Origin: Glandiceps talaboti
Taxonomy: Eukaryota; Hemichordata; Enteropneusta; Spengelidae
Direction: 5' to 3'
DNA: 64,000 nucleotides
Assembly: GCF_964340395.1 (NCBI RefSeq)
Contig: NC_135549.1
Location: 8,258,342-8,322,341, forward strand
Both the position numbers and the translations under genes were made by a program. The notes under the pieces were generated by a model. The model was not told the DNA's origin and did not search any database. It was given only the letters and a program-made list of their open reading frames with translations. How positions within the stretch are numbered: the stretch's first letter is position 1; every line of letters begins with the position of its first letter. Shown here one piece after another: positions 1 to 13,475 of this stretch.

Positions 1-2
1 CC

Positions 3-470
3 TCAAGTGGTCCAGGATTTACTTACTACTTCTCCATCAGGGCTATTGATGACGTCGGAAATGCTGGTGACAGTTCTAATATTGCCCAGACTACTATTGT
101 TGCAGCAGTCCCGCCGCCTGTACTTACAACGGAAATCATGACGACAACAAGTACAACAGCAACCCAGACTATCCCAACATTAGATAAAACCGCAACCTTA
201 GAAACCGCCGAAACTACGACCAACATCATCACCACAACTTCTGCTACAACAACAGTTTACCATCAGCAACCCATTTTAAATGGTGTAGAAGGGTGGCAAA
301 TAGCTGTACTTCTGGCCACTGTTTGCGTCTTGACTACTGTCGTAGTAGTTCTTATTGTCGGTCTGTATATGTACTACAAGAAAATGAAGATGATGACCAA
401 GGTTGTGCCAATTCACCTGACACAGGCTCCGATGCAATCTCAAATGACACCTGTAGAATCAAATGTGTAA
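3..470 (+). CDS. C-terminal part of a CLCA-like protein (calcium-activated chloride channel regulator), 5' end outside the window
   Basis: The reading frame is open from the window edge to a TAA at 468-470. Its first ~35 residues contain YYFSIRAIDDVGNAGDSSN followed by IAQ, which matches the end of the last beta-sandwich (fibronectin-III-like) domain of CLCA proteins, where a 'F.I.A.D..G..S..SNIA' line precedes a Pro-rich linker. Next come 'VPPPVL', a ~45-residue Thr-rich, mucin-like stretch, one hydrophobic membrane segment (about 22 residues from WQIAVLLATV) and a short basic cytoplasmic tail ending ESNV. CLCA proteins are secreted or membrane-anchored metalloprotease-type regulators of TMEM16 chloride channels; the anchored form fits here. 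The VWA and protease domains would lie upstream of the window. The family call rests on a short segment, so an unrelated FN3-bearing membrane protein is possible. Confidence 0.68.
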   Translation, partial: SSGPGFTYYFSIRAIDDVGNAGDSSNIAQTTIVAAVPPPVLTTEIMTTTSTTATQTIPTLDKTATLETAETTTNIITTTSATTTVYHQQPILNGVEGWQIAVLLATVCVLTTVVVVLIVGLYMYYKKMKMMTKVVPIHLTQAPMQSQMTPVESNV

Positions 471-890
471 TGTTTGCTGTGGTGTATCCTCCGGTGTATT
501 TACAACCACATTTTAACACTAATATCATATTTAATCAGATTTTATTGCTCAGAATGAAACATTTGTTGGTCAAGAATGAAACAAACAATATAGTACGGTG
601 ACGATACCATACCACTGTCAATCTCAACTCAATTACTTTCCAGTATTTTGAAATACACACGATCAAGATTGATTATTATTTTTCATTTGTGTCTACACAT
701 TTAAAAGTGGCGTGATAATGATAATTAAATCTGTTTCTAATGTCAGCTCTTTTCATTTCACATGTACTTCAACATCAAAGAAACATTTTGATAATAATAA
801 CGATACACATAATAGTAAACAGTAGTGGATAGTAGTTCAATAAAAACAAGTTAAAAAAACAGTAGTGCAATGCCGCGTACTAGTGATTTC
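471..890 (+). other. 3' untranslated region of the CLCA-like gene
   Basis: This is non-coding sequence downstream of the CLCA-like stop. A canonical AATAAA at 839-844 is the likely polyadenylation signal. From about 516 onward the sequence is repeated at 14593-14985, so the duplicated block begins inside this 3' region and the second block carries only the gene's tail. Confidence 0.5.
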
Positions 891-894
891 GCAA

Positions 895-1065
<171 letters not shown>

Positions 1066-1117
1066 ATATATATATATATATATATATATAGTTTTACGCT
1101 CTGTATATATATATATA

Positions 1118-1182
1118 GTTTTACTATTACGCTCTGCCACTGCGGTATAGAGCACTATCTTAGCAGATTGATACTCACCGAG

Positions 1183-1184
<2 letters not shown>
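1118..1184 (+). repeat. AT-flanked 70-bp module, second copy
   Basis: It differs by few bases from the copy at 994-1065 and again sits between (AT)n tracts. A truncated piece (GTTTTACGCTCTG) lies between the two at 1091-1103. Confidence 0.7.
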
Positions 1185-2062
<878 letters not shown>

Positions 2063-2067
2063 TACAT

Positions 2068-2111
<44 letters not shown>

Positions 2112-2122
2112 ACACACACAAA

Positions 2123-2201
<79 letters not shown>
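2068..2201. repeat. (CA)n and (AT)n microsatellite
   Basis: An interrupted (CA)n tract at about 2068-2124 is followed by an (AT)n tract to 2201, lying between repeat R1 and the second palindromic element. Confidence 0.9.
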
Positions 2202-2772
<571 letters not shown>

Positions 2773-3929
2773 TTAGTTCTCTGTGGCTTCTTTCCTTCTT
2801 GATGATCTGCCTTTGAAATAATTGTACAAAAGTTTCTTCATGAGCTACAAGAAAAAAAGTGAATTTGACTGAAAAGTCTTGTGGCACAAGAAAACAATGC
2901 AACGGTGTCGGTACATGATTATAACTCTACACTTTAGTTTCACTCGGTGAATTCTATGTTCTGGACATAGAGATGTTAAGGTTGCTAGTACAGCTTCCTT
3001 GCCTCCTGTCTACCATAGTTAGCTCTTAGACTAATACTTCTTCTTTGGGGTTAAATTGTTTTGAACGGAGGATCAACGAAGGAGAAAATCAATACATGTC
3101 AATGCTAAACGGTGAAAAAACGTCCCAAGACAGCTTAGATTGTTATTTGATATGATCTAATATCCTTAGCTAGCTTGCTTGCTGTATTTAGCACAAATGG
3201 AAAGCGGAATGGTCATGAGTGATGTCTCTGTGCGGTGATCTGTGTGGTTTCTTTTATCCAGAGACAAATCTGTATTACTGTTCAAACTAGATTAGACACT
3301 ATAGAATAATCTTGTATTTATCAATGGTCAATTTCCCCACATCTAATGTTTTATTTATGCCTACCTGCCGTACCGTTTCTCGAGTTAAATGTTTCATTTT
3401 GCAATGGCACTTCAGCCAATCGTTTCTAAACACTAACGAACGATTTGGAATTCAACTTACTTGATCGTATTCACAACTTCCAAGCACAGTAATATTAGTT
3501 ATCTAGATGGAAAAAAGATAAAGAGAGAATATCAATCAGAAATTTGTCTTGTATGTCTTTACCGCAAAGAGTCCTCAAAATCCACTAAAAATGGAAAATA
3601 ACATTTATCCATTATAACAGCAGTATCGAGTGGGCTTTATATTATAGTGGATGAAAGACACTACTGTAACATTGCCTACCGGCCGCAAAAGGAAGTGCAT
3701 GATATTTTTTTATTGAGCCATGAGCTCAATACTGTCTAGTCTGTCTATACATAGCTTTTCTGGAAGTCCTAAATGTTACCGCCTAGTGCCCAATAGACAA
3801 TAACGTCTTAACTCCAATGGTTTGTCTCATCCACGGGGACAAAGTTATACGCTGCAAATTTGATAGTCACAAAATTAATCGCTGGTGTGTCCACCATTTG
3901 CGTTGATCACTGCAGTTATGAAATCATAC

Positions 3930-4225
3930 TCGTGTTGTTTCATCACTGATGAAATCATACTCGTGTTGATGAAATCATAAAAGCATGGCACCATTGCGGA
4001 ATGTCATTCCACACATACACCCTTATGAAATCCCGGGTTAATTCTCGTACGTCAGAAGACCGATGCTGCAAACGATGGATATGACGATGCATTTCATCCC
4101 ATAGATACTCTAGTGGTGACAAATCAGGGGAATTTGCTGGCTAAGGAAGGAGATTAACGTCGTTCTCCTTGAAACATTGATGAACAATGCGACAATTGGA
4201 CAGGGATCTCATACATGTAAGTGTG
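3930..4225 (-). mobile_element. Tc1/mariner transposase C-terminal remnant (TRPC copy A intron)
   Basis: The minus strand encodes PANSPDLSPLEYLWDEMHRH, the signature around the third catalytic residue of Tc1-like DDE transposases ('WP..SPDLNPIE..WD'), followed by 'RELTRDFIRVYVWNDIPQ', like the Tc1 'WDNIPQ'. The Trp of the WP pair is a TAG stop here. No terminal inverted repeats were seen. The same fragment is at 16530-16865. Confidence 0.75.
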
Positions 4226-4579
4226 TGGAATAACATTTTGAGCTCGTGGGTGAAAATTAAAAGGTTATCACAGTTTCAATGTGTGGCCAGTATATATGAA
4301 TGCAACTTTATATCTACCTTTCGTCCATCGGGGTTTATCACATTCCGCCCACATCTACCAAAACATGATAATATAGCATTTCGAAGGTATTCGAAAACAT
4401 TATATGGGGGAGGCAGAGTTACTGGTCGATTAGCATACTGCATTATCGTCGAAACGCATACGAACTTCCATTCGGTGTCGATGTTGGACTTTAAAAAAAG
4501 ACAAGACAAAATTACAGTTTGTTTGATGCTGACTTTTAAATATTTGACGAGGGAATTTTCATCAGCAATCTTCACAAAG

Positions 4580-4676
<97 letters not shown>
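4580..4676. repeat. (AT)n microsatellite in TRPC copy A intron
   Basis: This is an uninterrupted AT dinucleotide tract. It occupies the place where block B carries the LTR element and a ribozyme palindrome between two (AT)n tracts. Confidence 0.95.
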
Positions 4677-4678
<2 letters not shown>

Positions 4679-4784
4679 GTTCTGTCTGCCAGTACTGGGT
4701 AGGGTCTCAGTATTGGGCAGGGCCTCATAAGTGCACACTATATGTTGATGGTCTCCACAGTGACTGTAAATTAAGAATACTGAC

Positions 4785-5068
4785 CTGTATTTTAGAATAG
4801 GTATCAGCAATCATTGCAATTCAGGAGAGCCAGAATGACAATGACACAGTATGAAAGGTACAACGTCAGAGTAAAGTAGTGCATGATAATACGTGATGTC
4901 GACGTGGAGTAGAAACCGCATAGTTCGGCATCGTTTGTCGTGTTTGCATTATAAGTTAGATTCTTGCTTGTTGTTAAATTGCAGCCAAGCACCTGTGTGG
5001 ATCCTAGCTTGTCAAGGTCATGAATACCATAAAGAGACCAGATCAGTGTCCAAGCTGTTGCTATGTAG
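4785..5068 (-). pseudogene. Pore/S6 exon of TRPC copy A carrying the 8-bp deletion
   Basis: This exon is 284 nt; its counterpart in copy B is 292 nt. The pore helix ([20 protein letters not shown]), the outer-pore Cys/Asn loop and the first half of S6 (FTLTLYLSYCVIVILALLN) are intact. The bases GAAGATAT, which encode part of the IFI of the S6 motif, are missing. The acceptor follows only ~20 nt after an (AT)n tract. Confidence 0.85.
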
Positions 5069-5086
5069 CTATCGCAAACATAAAAA

Positions 5087-5180
<94 letters not shown>

Positions 5181-5601
5181 CCCAATGTGTGAAATTGCCC
5201 AGTTCATGAAATAGTTAATTGTGTTGCCAGGGTTATGAAGTGGGTATGGTAAGATATGCCCAGTACATGAAATGAGCATCTTTTATAGGACACACACAAA
5301 ATAGAATAAGAATCAACAACTTTATTATCATGTATTTACAAACTCATCACTTCACAATTCTTATTTTATTATATTTCAGTGTAGCTTGTGTTTTTAATAG
5401 AGTTCGATAATCAACACCCCAGTTCAAAACTCTTGCCCCAAAATTTTAATTTCGCTCTTTTAGATCGTACTCTATACTCTCATTTGCATAAGGTAGACCA
5501 TTTCATGAACTGTACAAAGTTACATTGCACATTTCATGAATTGGGCTGTTTCACGGATTGGGTGTAACAAATATACTAACATACATACATACATACATAC
5601 A

Positions 5602-5632
<31 letters not shown>

Positions 5633-5699
5633 TGTACATACATACATACATACATACATACATACATACATACATACATACATTCATTCATACATTCAT

Positions 5700-5732
<33 letters not shown>

Positions 5733-5880
5733 TAGACACACACACATACATACATACATATTACATACATACATACATACATACACACACATACATACAT
5801 ACATACATACATACATACATACATACATACACACACAAACTGTCTCATAGTATTTACACACTTTGAAAATGAAAACCTAC
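5069..5880. repeat. Repeat-filled intron between membrane and pore exons, copy A
   Basis: The intron holds (AT)n at 5091-5178, dispersed repeat R1 copy 2 at 5178-5570, and (CATA)n with a (CAGA)n core at 5578-5830. Little unique sequence remains. Confidence 0.9.
5178..5570. repeat. Dispersed repeat R1, copy 2
   Basis: This copy lacks the nested 170-bp insertion found in the copy at 1561-2062. Both ends abut microsatellites, (AT)n on the left and (CATA)n on the right. Confidence 0.7.
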
Positions 5881-6669
5881 CCGTCGTATGCCAGTCCACT
5901 GTAATGAAGGAAATAAAATGCCCATGTAAATGATAATTGGCATATACCAAACACTGAGAAGAACTGCAATGTAACAGGCATAATGCGTCGTAGACTTAAT
6001 AGCATATGCCCTAAAAAGCTCGATGTCTGTAGGAAATGAAACATGTAAAAAATAGTCCACGTCAGGGCTAGACAACACATACAACGACCCACAGCATATA
6101 AAACGCTTGCTTCTACCGTGTCAGGTGAAAAGAGTGCGAATACAGTGAATGTTATGGTTTCGAATATGAAGCTAATCAAGATGATTAAATTTGCAATGTT
6201 CCAAAATCCGCCGACGTATTGTATAAATCCGCTTATTTTGATATCGGTGACGACATTCATACCCAGGCCGATAACATGAACACACAGGTAAAAAGGGTTT
6301 ATCGTTATAAATATGTCTTCCACTTTGCTTGTGACGGCAGGTGGGGCGAAAATATAAACTGATTGGAAAATATACGAGACGATAAACCAGGAATGAGAAA
6401 AAAACGAAAGAAAGAAACGAATGCTTGGCGATTTTAAATTCTGTGATAGTTTGTTAGTTGGCGTTATCAAAAGGAACGTTGCTATCAATGGTTGTAATAT
6501 GCCGAGAACGACGAACAGATAGATCCAGTTGCTGAAGAATGACAACACACTCTTTCCATGGGTCTTTCTCGGCAGTGATTTATACCATAGTTCGTACATC
6601 ACCATTTGACATCGTCCGTCTGCTATAAACTGTAACAAGAAAATGGAAAAAGAAATAACTAGAATCTGT

Positions 6670-6730
6670 TTGTGTGTCTGTGTGTCTGTGTGTCTTTGTG
6701 TCTGTCTTTGTGTCTGTCTGTCTGTATGTA

Positions 6731-6813
<83 letters not shown>

Positions 6814-6815
6814 GT
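6670..6815. repeat. (CTGT)n microsatellite
   Basis: A tetranucleotide tract in the TRPC copy A intron. It is followed by 'tgtgtcatcgttttctcc', and the same pairing occurs at 13420-13490, which suggests the tract is part of a dispersed element. Confidence 0.9.
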
Positions 6816-7500
6816 CATCGTTTTCTCCATAACGGCCTGCTCAATTCAAACTAAATTTTGAAGACGTATTCCGTAGGGTAATGGCAAGACTTGATTAGGT
6901 TTTGGTAAAAATCCCCTGAATATTAATGATCAATTTACATAATTAATGATTTTCGATAATTAGGCTATATCACAAGAATGCACGCTTCAAATTCATTATA
7001 ACTTGGTACACATATTTGCGATACCAAAGCGCATTTGTCCTGAAAATATTACTAATGTAGCTTTTAGTTTTTGTTTAAGTTTAAGTTATTGGCATATTTT
7101 CGATTGGCCACAAAAGAAAAAAAAATAGTTTCTCGTCAGGAAATGTCGTCTAAAGTGGTGCGACTTTATCTAAAACACGACTGGCTCAATTCAAACGAAA
7201 TTTATTGCATGTGTTCTGTAGGGTAGTGACAAGGACTGAGTAGGTTTCGGTAAACATCCCAAGAATATTTAAGAAATTTACATAATTAATGGTTTTCGGT
7301 AATGAGCCTATATCTCAAGAATGCACACTTCAAATTCAATATAATTTGATACATGCATTTGCGATACCAAACCGCACTTGTCCTGAAAATGTTACTGATG
7401 TAGCTTTTAGATTTAATAAATTATTGTCATATTTTTGTAGGCCACTAAAAAGGAAAAAATAGTTTCTCATCAGGAAATGTTGTCTAAAGTGGTACGACGA
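6816..7500. repeat. Two tandem ~330-bp copies of dispersed repeat R2
   Basis: The units at about 6830-7140 and 7180-7500 share 'ctcaattcaaac', 'catccc..gaatatt', 'aatttacataattaatg', 'aagaatgcacac/gcttcaaattca' and 'gcgataccaaa'. More diverged copies are at 57720-58215, and a short end piece is at 13471-13515. No protein is encoded. Confidence 0.75.
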
Positions 7501-7931
7501 TGCGCTTATTTTTTTTTTACATCCTCAACAAATGTCACAGTACATGTTGTGGTTGGCCAGGAGATCACTAACAGCAATGAGCAAATAGCAATCGATGAGA
7601 AAAAATAACTTATTACATATGTTCTGTTGTATTCCAACAATTGTCTGTAGGAACGACAATCTCAAAACTTTGCCCTTACGGAAGACATTCAGTTTACATC
7701 TGGTTCTATATAAAAATGGCCCTCTCTTAATTTCCTTTCTCTCTTAGACATGACACTTTCCCGTGTTCAAATATTAAAAAGAAAAACAAATGCATTAAAA
7801 TCGTCTGTCAGAATATGAAAAGAGACCTGAGTGCGAGAGTCAATGGAAAGGATACTATCTATATAAAATATTCTTGTCTCTTTCCCTTTTGAACGTTTTT
7901 TTTTCTCAAACCATTTCCGACTGACACTTAC
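7501..7931. other. Intronic sequence including dispersed repeat R3
   Basis: Positions about 7640-7850 (including 'tttgcccttacggaagacattca' and 'aagagacctgagtg...gtcaatgg') resemble 58290-58330 and 60590-61200. No exon was seen besides the TRPC exon starting at 7932. Confidence 0.5.
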
Positions 7932-8108
7932 TTCTTTGGCTTCATTGTCGATAGCTTTATTCAGCGTAAAATAGTGGCCGTTGTTTGACTTCTTTGATTG
8001 TCTGTTTTTCCCATTAAGAAACAACAAAACCTCTCTGGTAGATTGACACTCGTGCAATAGATCCCCTGCAAACTTTTCTACTTTTCGTTGGAGACGTTTA
8101 TAATCCAC

Positions 8109-9417
8109 CTACGATAAAAAAAAATATAGCGATCGATATGCATGTACCATCATTTAGCTATATAACTGGCACAGAACATAGTGTATTGCTGACGGTTATC
8201 CGTAAAGTGAATTCGCAAATCTTGACCGTTCCACCTATTATCTGTCTGACCAATCAATTGCAAACTCTGCATTGCATTACTGTAATAACATTAAATATAT
8301 CTAGTATTGTATCTCATTTCATCATGCACACTTTTTGTAGTCCTTTATTAAATAATATGATCGTCTCAAAGTTAATTGATTTCCCCGTCAATCCAAACCT
8401 TTGATCGTATATCTACATGACTGTTTCTGGTTTATTCTTCTGCTTTCTTTTCTTCAAGATAGCTCCCAATTTCGTGAGAAATAAAACCTTTCTGACAAGC
8501 TTATCGGATCCATGACAATAGTGTATGTAATACATGTAAATCTATGACCACTAACAGCCTGAGTACATTAACCTAATTATTATAGTAGTAATTGCTTTCA
8601 CAGTTAAGTATACGTACAATGAAAGGGTCACCAGATAGACAGTCACTCATTAATCTACGAAGGTTCCCTATAAGCTCCAATGCAGTGATAAGTGGATCAT
8701 CACTCGTTAAGGCGATATAGGATGGGCTCGTGATGGCGCTGTAGAGATGTAAGCGTGCTAGGTGAGCGGACAATTGGTCGTTATCACCAATGTGTTCACC
8801 TGTTAATGGAAAGAAAAACACATGCTTGACAATCTCTCATTGATCCATCATGTACACTGTCTCTGATTACAGGTGTAATTTGATAATGCCCCAATGCACA
8901 TTCTTTTGTCAATACAGATATCATCACATCTTGCTGTACATGTATGTATCAAAGCCTCTACAGCACACATCATCTCGACGGAAAGAAGTTAATTCAATAT
9001 TTACCGAACGTAATCGATTGCTCGATTGTATTCTTTGCCATATTGTGCACTGCTTAGGTTTCAAAGACTGTTTTTAAACACGTTTCACGGGTTCAATATT
9101 TGTGAGCAATTAATCGATTCGACTGTGTATGAATTTGATCAAAATATCAACTCCCTACAGCCGCACCTCTTCTCCTCTTTCTTCATTTATGGGACAATTT
9201 AGTTATAAACGTTCATAATATGGTAAAACCCCATGACGCGCGAGTGCATGTGTGAGGTACTCTGGGTATTTACACCTGGACCAATACTTGTAGTGTTACA
9301 TTGCTGTCCTATGAGAAATCACTGCAAGCACGTACACGGTGTTATATTGATATTTTTTTCTTTATATAGACTGTTGTACTTATATTTTCTTAACGAATTG
9401 TTTTTCTTGTGGCTTAC
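8109..9417. other. TRPC copy A introns around the 8618-8799 exon
   Basis: Unique, AT-rich sequence is closely matched in block B at 25028-26390. Apart from the 8618-8799 exon, no conserved open frame with splice sites was found. Confidence 0.5.
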
Positions 9418-9626
9418 CCAAGGAATTGCCTGGATTCCTTAGAGCTGTGGCACCGGAGTCTAGTAAGAACTTCACCATGAAAAAATTGTCCCTTTCAGCA
9501 GCAACCTGTAGGGCTGTGTAGGGTATTGACTTTATACAGATAACAGAGTCAATCTCAAGATTTCGATTTCCCTGCCCAATAGAAATGGGAAATTTCAAGT
9601 GAATAGTGTCATTATGTTATATTATA

Positions 9627-9805
9627 TGTGTTGTGTTGTGTTGTGTTGTGTTGTGTTGTGTTGTGTTGTGTTGTGTTGTGTTGTGCTGTGCTGTGCTGTG
9701 CTGTGCTGTTGCGTTGCTTTGCGTTGCGTTGCGTTGCGTTGTGTTGTGTTGTGTTGTGTTGCGTTGCGTTGCGTTGCGTTGTGTTGTGTTGTGTTGCGTT
9801 GTGAT
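9627..9805. repeat. GTTGT/GTTGC pentanucleotide satellite, copy A
   Basis: An array of TGTTG, TGCTG and CGTTG-type 5-mers in TRPC intron 1. The block B array (26600-27006) is more than twice as long. Confidence 0.95.
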
Positions 9806-11153
9806 TGTCAGGAAATTACTATGATCATGACGATATTGACAATGACAACATGGTGATATTTACGTCACTCTATAGAATATTAATATTTCCTTGTGTTTTT
9901 TAACTTAGTCTGTTACATATAATGCAATTACATACTATCATGGAATTTAAGCCCATTCTCAAGTTTAAGCAAACACTTCGTTTATCTTTGTTTTGCCTTG
10001 CAAATTTTATGACTTCGAAAACAGGTTTAAAAGGCCACAAACAGATGATTCCAACGAAAACATAGCAAAAGTGTGTTCCCATTTAAAACTTTTAATGTAA
10101 GTATCAAATGTTGGAAAAAGGGATGGAATGACAAATTATTGATTGAGTGCATTGAGATAAAGAGCAAGTAAACGAAAACAAATATGGATGACATCAATGA
10201 AGCCATAGTCAGTGTATTTGCATTCAGTTTGACTTCGAGCTACATAAGTGTATTTCAAAAACGTAAAGTTATAACACAATGGCAAAGCGCACCATAAATA
10301 TCATGGAAATAATTGAAAATATCAGAATTTTCAGAGGAACTATGTGAAGATCAAAACAATGAAAGTACGAACATGTGATATAAAGACTACTATCTTTGAT
10401 ATTCTTGTTGAGATCAAATGAATAAACGTAACAGGTACCATGAGCCAATTAATGCAATACATGATATATCAAATTGGTTAAACGCATAATGAGTACTTCC
10501 ACCTCTTCCCAGACTATAACCGCATGAATAATGTTATTATGATCTTCTTTATATACATAGCCAAACGATTTGTTACCGTGGCTACTCATGTCTACTATTT
10601 GTGAATAATCATCGGGTTATTTATACTATGTCATTAGATATGTTTACATCATAAAAAATTGCTAGAGGAATGAAATATGAAGGGATACTTTATAATATAA
10701 GTTTTGAAACAAAATGAAGATAGCATAAATAAAAAACAAAGACGTTAACATCTCATTAGTCTAATCACGGGAAAAAAGAAAGCTTCATTGGAGTATAGAT
10801 GTTTATTCATTGAACTGTATCTTTGATAAAGCAGCCATCTTAACGAAATTCTTTATAGTTAAAAATATATGTGACGAAAATTCCATGGAAACGAATTAAT
10901 TACAATTTTGAGAAATTATTACATGTATGACGAAGTTGAGCTATCAAACGATATACTTGAAAATGTGCAATTCAACGGCAATATGAAGAGAAACTATATT
11001 TGATTAGCCCCATAGTAGACTGAAGATATCAAAACGGCCAGGACCGTCTTTCTCTGTTTGATGCCAATAGCCGTAATGCGGAGTCGGAGATATCAAACTT
11101 GTAAAAGGAGACTCAGGCTGACAATGATAAAAGCCATATTAAGATTGACTTAC
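9806..11153. other. Intron 1 of TRPC copy A
   Basis: It is conserved with block B (27007-28354) but without an open frame showing ankyrin or other domain signal. I searched here for the missing second and third ankyrin repeats and found none. Confidence 0.5.
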
Positions 11154-11309
11154 CTGTAGAAATTCTTTCACTTCATCTGTGTTTCCACTTTCTACTAATT
11201 CGATGAACTTGTATTGAGTATTGTGTCCAAAAGGAATATCTGTTTCTATACTATCGACACCAAATGCAGTACGTATCGTTACATCATCTGCGTCCATGAT
11301 CGCGGACAT

Positions 11310-13372
11310 TCAGTCTGGAGAGATCGTTATTCCACGTACTTCAATATACACGAGATATCAGAAGTAGCCAATGACAGAACTCTGCACACGACATGTAAAT
11401 TATTGATCAAAGAACTTCTTCCCGTTTACATTATGAAATATGATAATTAATCTTCATCTCGGAACAAATAAAGGAGTGACATTTACTTGCGATTAACAAA
11501 GTCGTCAGCTATTACGTATCTTATTAATAAAGAAAGTATGTACATACGATATAGCCAGGTATCTATAGTGCTCACGGTTTGTTATTTATTTATTTTGTTT
11601 ATCTTGGATGGTCTTCTACGTGATTGTAAGGAAACATTGGTCTTGCTCTATTCATATGTCACTTTTAATGAAACTTTCATTCTATTGATGCAAAGTAATT
11701 TCACTATCGGTAAATTGACAAACTCATTTAATTATAATCTCATATTACACATTAATGTATAAAGAATGGAAAGAATCGTGTTGAAGTGTTTTAATGCATG
11801 TCAACGTTATTGATTGAGTCTAACGGCGCCAAATTGATTTAATCACTGACAGTGATGTTATAAAAACCTATCATCAGCCATTGTTTTGCTTCGTTGACAC
11901 GATGACATTGCTCCGTCGCGCAATAAATTACAACGTTTAACTATCCTACAGGACGCAAACTGATTGTTTGAAGCAGCATCTGTATTTCAATGTACATTGA
12001 CACAAAACGTACTGATTTATAAATGTATTGTTTCACAAAACCACCTTTTTAGCTCATAGAGTCATTACTTGTTATTAAATACACCATGTGCATTAGATAG
12101 ATAAAATATTGACCTACTAATTAATAACAGCTTAGTCACTTTCATGTTATCAGTATACTAATTGTCTTGACGAGGAAAACGCCATTGACCTGTAGTTACA
12201 TTTAATGCATGTAGAAATAATCGCAAAAATGCTTATAATATCAATTTTGAGCTAAATTTGATCATTGTTATTACCCATAAACCAATATCAGCTGACCATT
12301 ACTCGTGTATATCATGATGATGATTTTGAGCTAAATCAACCACTGAGTCACAATTTTACAAAACATGAGTTAAAACATGATAATATATAAAACAAATAGC
12401 CACATTGGTTGAGGTTGCCATCACGGAATGTGGTGCTAGATAGAGTCATTTCTCTAGATGTGTGTGGGGTATCGTCAGATTCAAAGCCACCTGTGAGTCC
12501 ACGGTTTGATCAACATTTTGATTCACTTCAACAAGGTATTAATGAGATATTCTAGTGAGATTATTATGCAGTTCCAGTCCATTGATTTCATCCGATACCT
12601 TGAGTGAAGTGTCTCCTTCATATTCTCTACAACAATGTCGCGAAGTACTTTGTTCATATCAGCAGTCGACAATTGTTGTCCCAATTGACCGAGTGATTTA
12701 AGGGGTTCAAGGTAAATGTGTCGAGACGTTTCTTAAATTTGTGTAAAATATTTAGACGAGCGTAGCCTTGGGGTTAGTGTAGTGTGGCCATAAGGTGGTC
12801 AGTACATTTATAAAAAAATACATATTTGTGACTGAAATGTTTCTTCAAATAGTGTAAAACTTTCAATCAATATGGAATAGATACAGGCAAAAATTATATG
12901 GTTAGAATGAATCAAATGGATGGGGGGGGGGGGTGAAATACCCTCGAGTAAAATATCCATTGAAATATGAGTCGTGACAGTCGTAAAATCAAGCGATGTC
13001 AGTCTATTGTTGGACTTCAAAAAAAAAGATTAACAAAAAAAAAAATTGTACACATTTGCAATATACATATGTATGTCATGCTATAGGCAATCACGATATG
13101 TATAATTATGCTTTCTCACGACCAAATTTTTTAAAGAAACAAAATTGAGTTGCTCTTGGTCGTTTTCTTTTGATTTTGACAACTATTTAGAAAGTGACAC
13201 GTTCAACACGCCATTAAATTAACTGTCATGTCACTCAAACAGTTTTTTCTCAGTGACACGATAATGTGATGTGTGTATGTCATTTATGTAAATCTGTGTT
13301 ACTTTACATGTGTACACTGTAAATGACTGAGTAGTAGAAGAGCTTCCGCTTTTTGTTTATGAATGCACATAT
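11310..13372. other. Upstream region of TRPC copy A
   Basis: AT-rich non-coding sequence that aligns with 28511-31754. An in-frame TGA lies directly before the ATG at 11309, so the start is at MSAIMDADDV or the second Met. No TATA box is claimed. Confidence 0.5.
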
Positions 13373-13440
13373 GTTTTTTTCCTTCCGTAAGGAAAGACAT
13401 ACATTGGGGGAGGGGGGTTCTGTGTGTGTATGTCTGTCTG

Positions 13441-13475
<35 letters not shown>

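Larger units (their letters stand above)
2773..11309 (-). pseudogene. TRPC-like cation channel, copy A (frameshifted in S6)
   Basis: Nine exons read on the minus strand: 11309-11154, 9571-9418, 8799-8618, 8108-7932, 6629-5881, 5068-4785, 4488-4318, 3502-3461, 2844-2773. All have GT-AG borders and compatible phases. The protein would be a plasma-membrane, non-selective cation channel subunit. Family marks are: an ankyrin unit (ALQVAAERDNFFMVKFLLDS); a linker like TRPC 'SPAYLSLSSEDPVLTALEL' (here SPSYIALTSDDPLITALEL); [17 protein letters not shown] at the membrane entry; six membrane segments; and a C-terminal TRP region with EWKF and LPPPYN. The sixth exon lacks 8 bp compared with copy B, between 4820 and 4821, inside the S6 motif. 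Translation ends at TGA (4806-4804), a few codons after ALLN, removing half of S6, the TRP region and the tail. A truncated product could still be made, so 'pseudogene' is the likely but not certain reading. The rest of the coding sequence is open. Confidence 0.82.

Noticed and set aside
4187-4702. Plus-strand 171-codon frame (and its counterpart at 16816-17124)
   Set aside because: It is the antisense shadow of the TRPC LPPPY exon; the minus strand carries the conserved protein.
5877-6830. Extension of the TRPC membrane exon upstream into a poly-Thr-Asp-Arg-Gln N-terminus
   Set aside because: The frame runs into (CTGT)n. A good acceptor at 6630 joins in phase to the KE-ending exon, as in TRPC proteins.
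9599-9856. Cys/Val/Leu-rich frames over the GTTGT satellite (also 26587-27033)
   Set aside because: They are a pure consequence of the pentanucleotide repeat and lie in a TRPC intron on the opposite strand.
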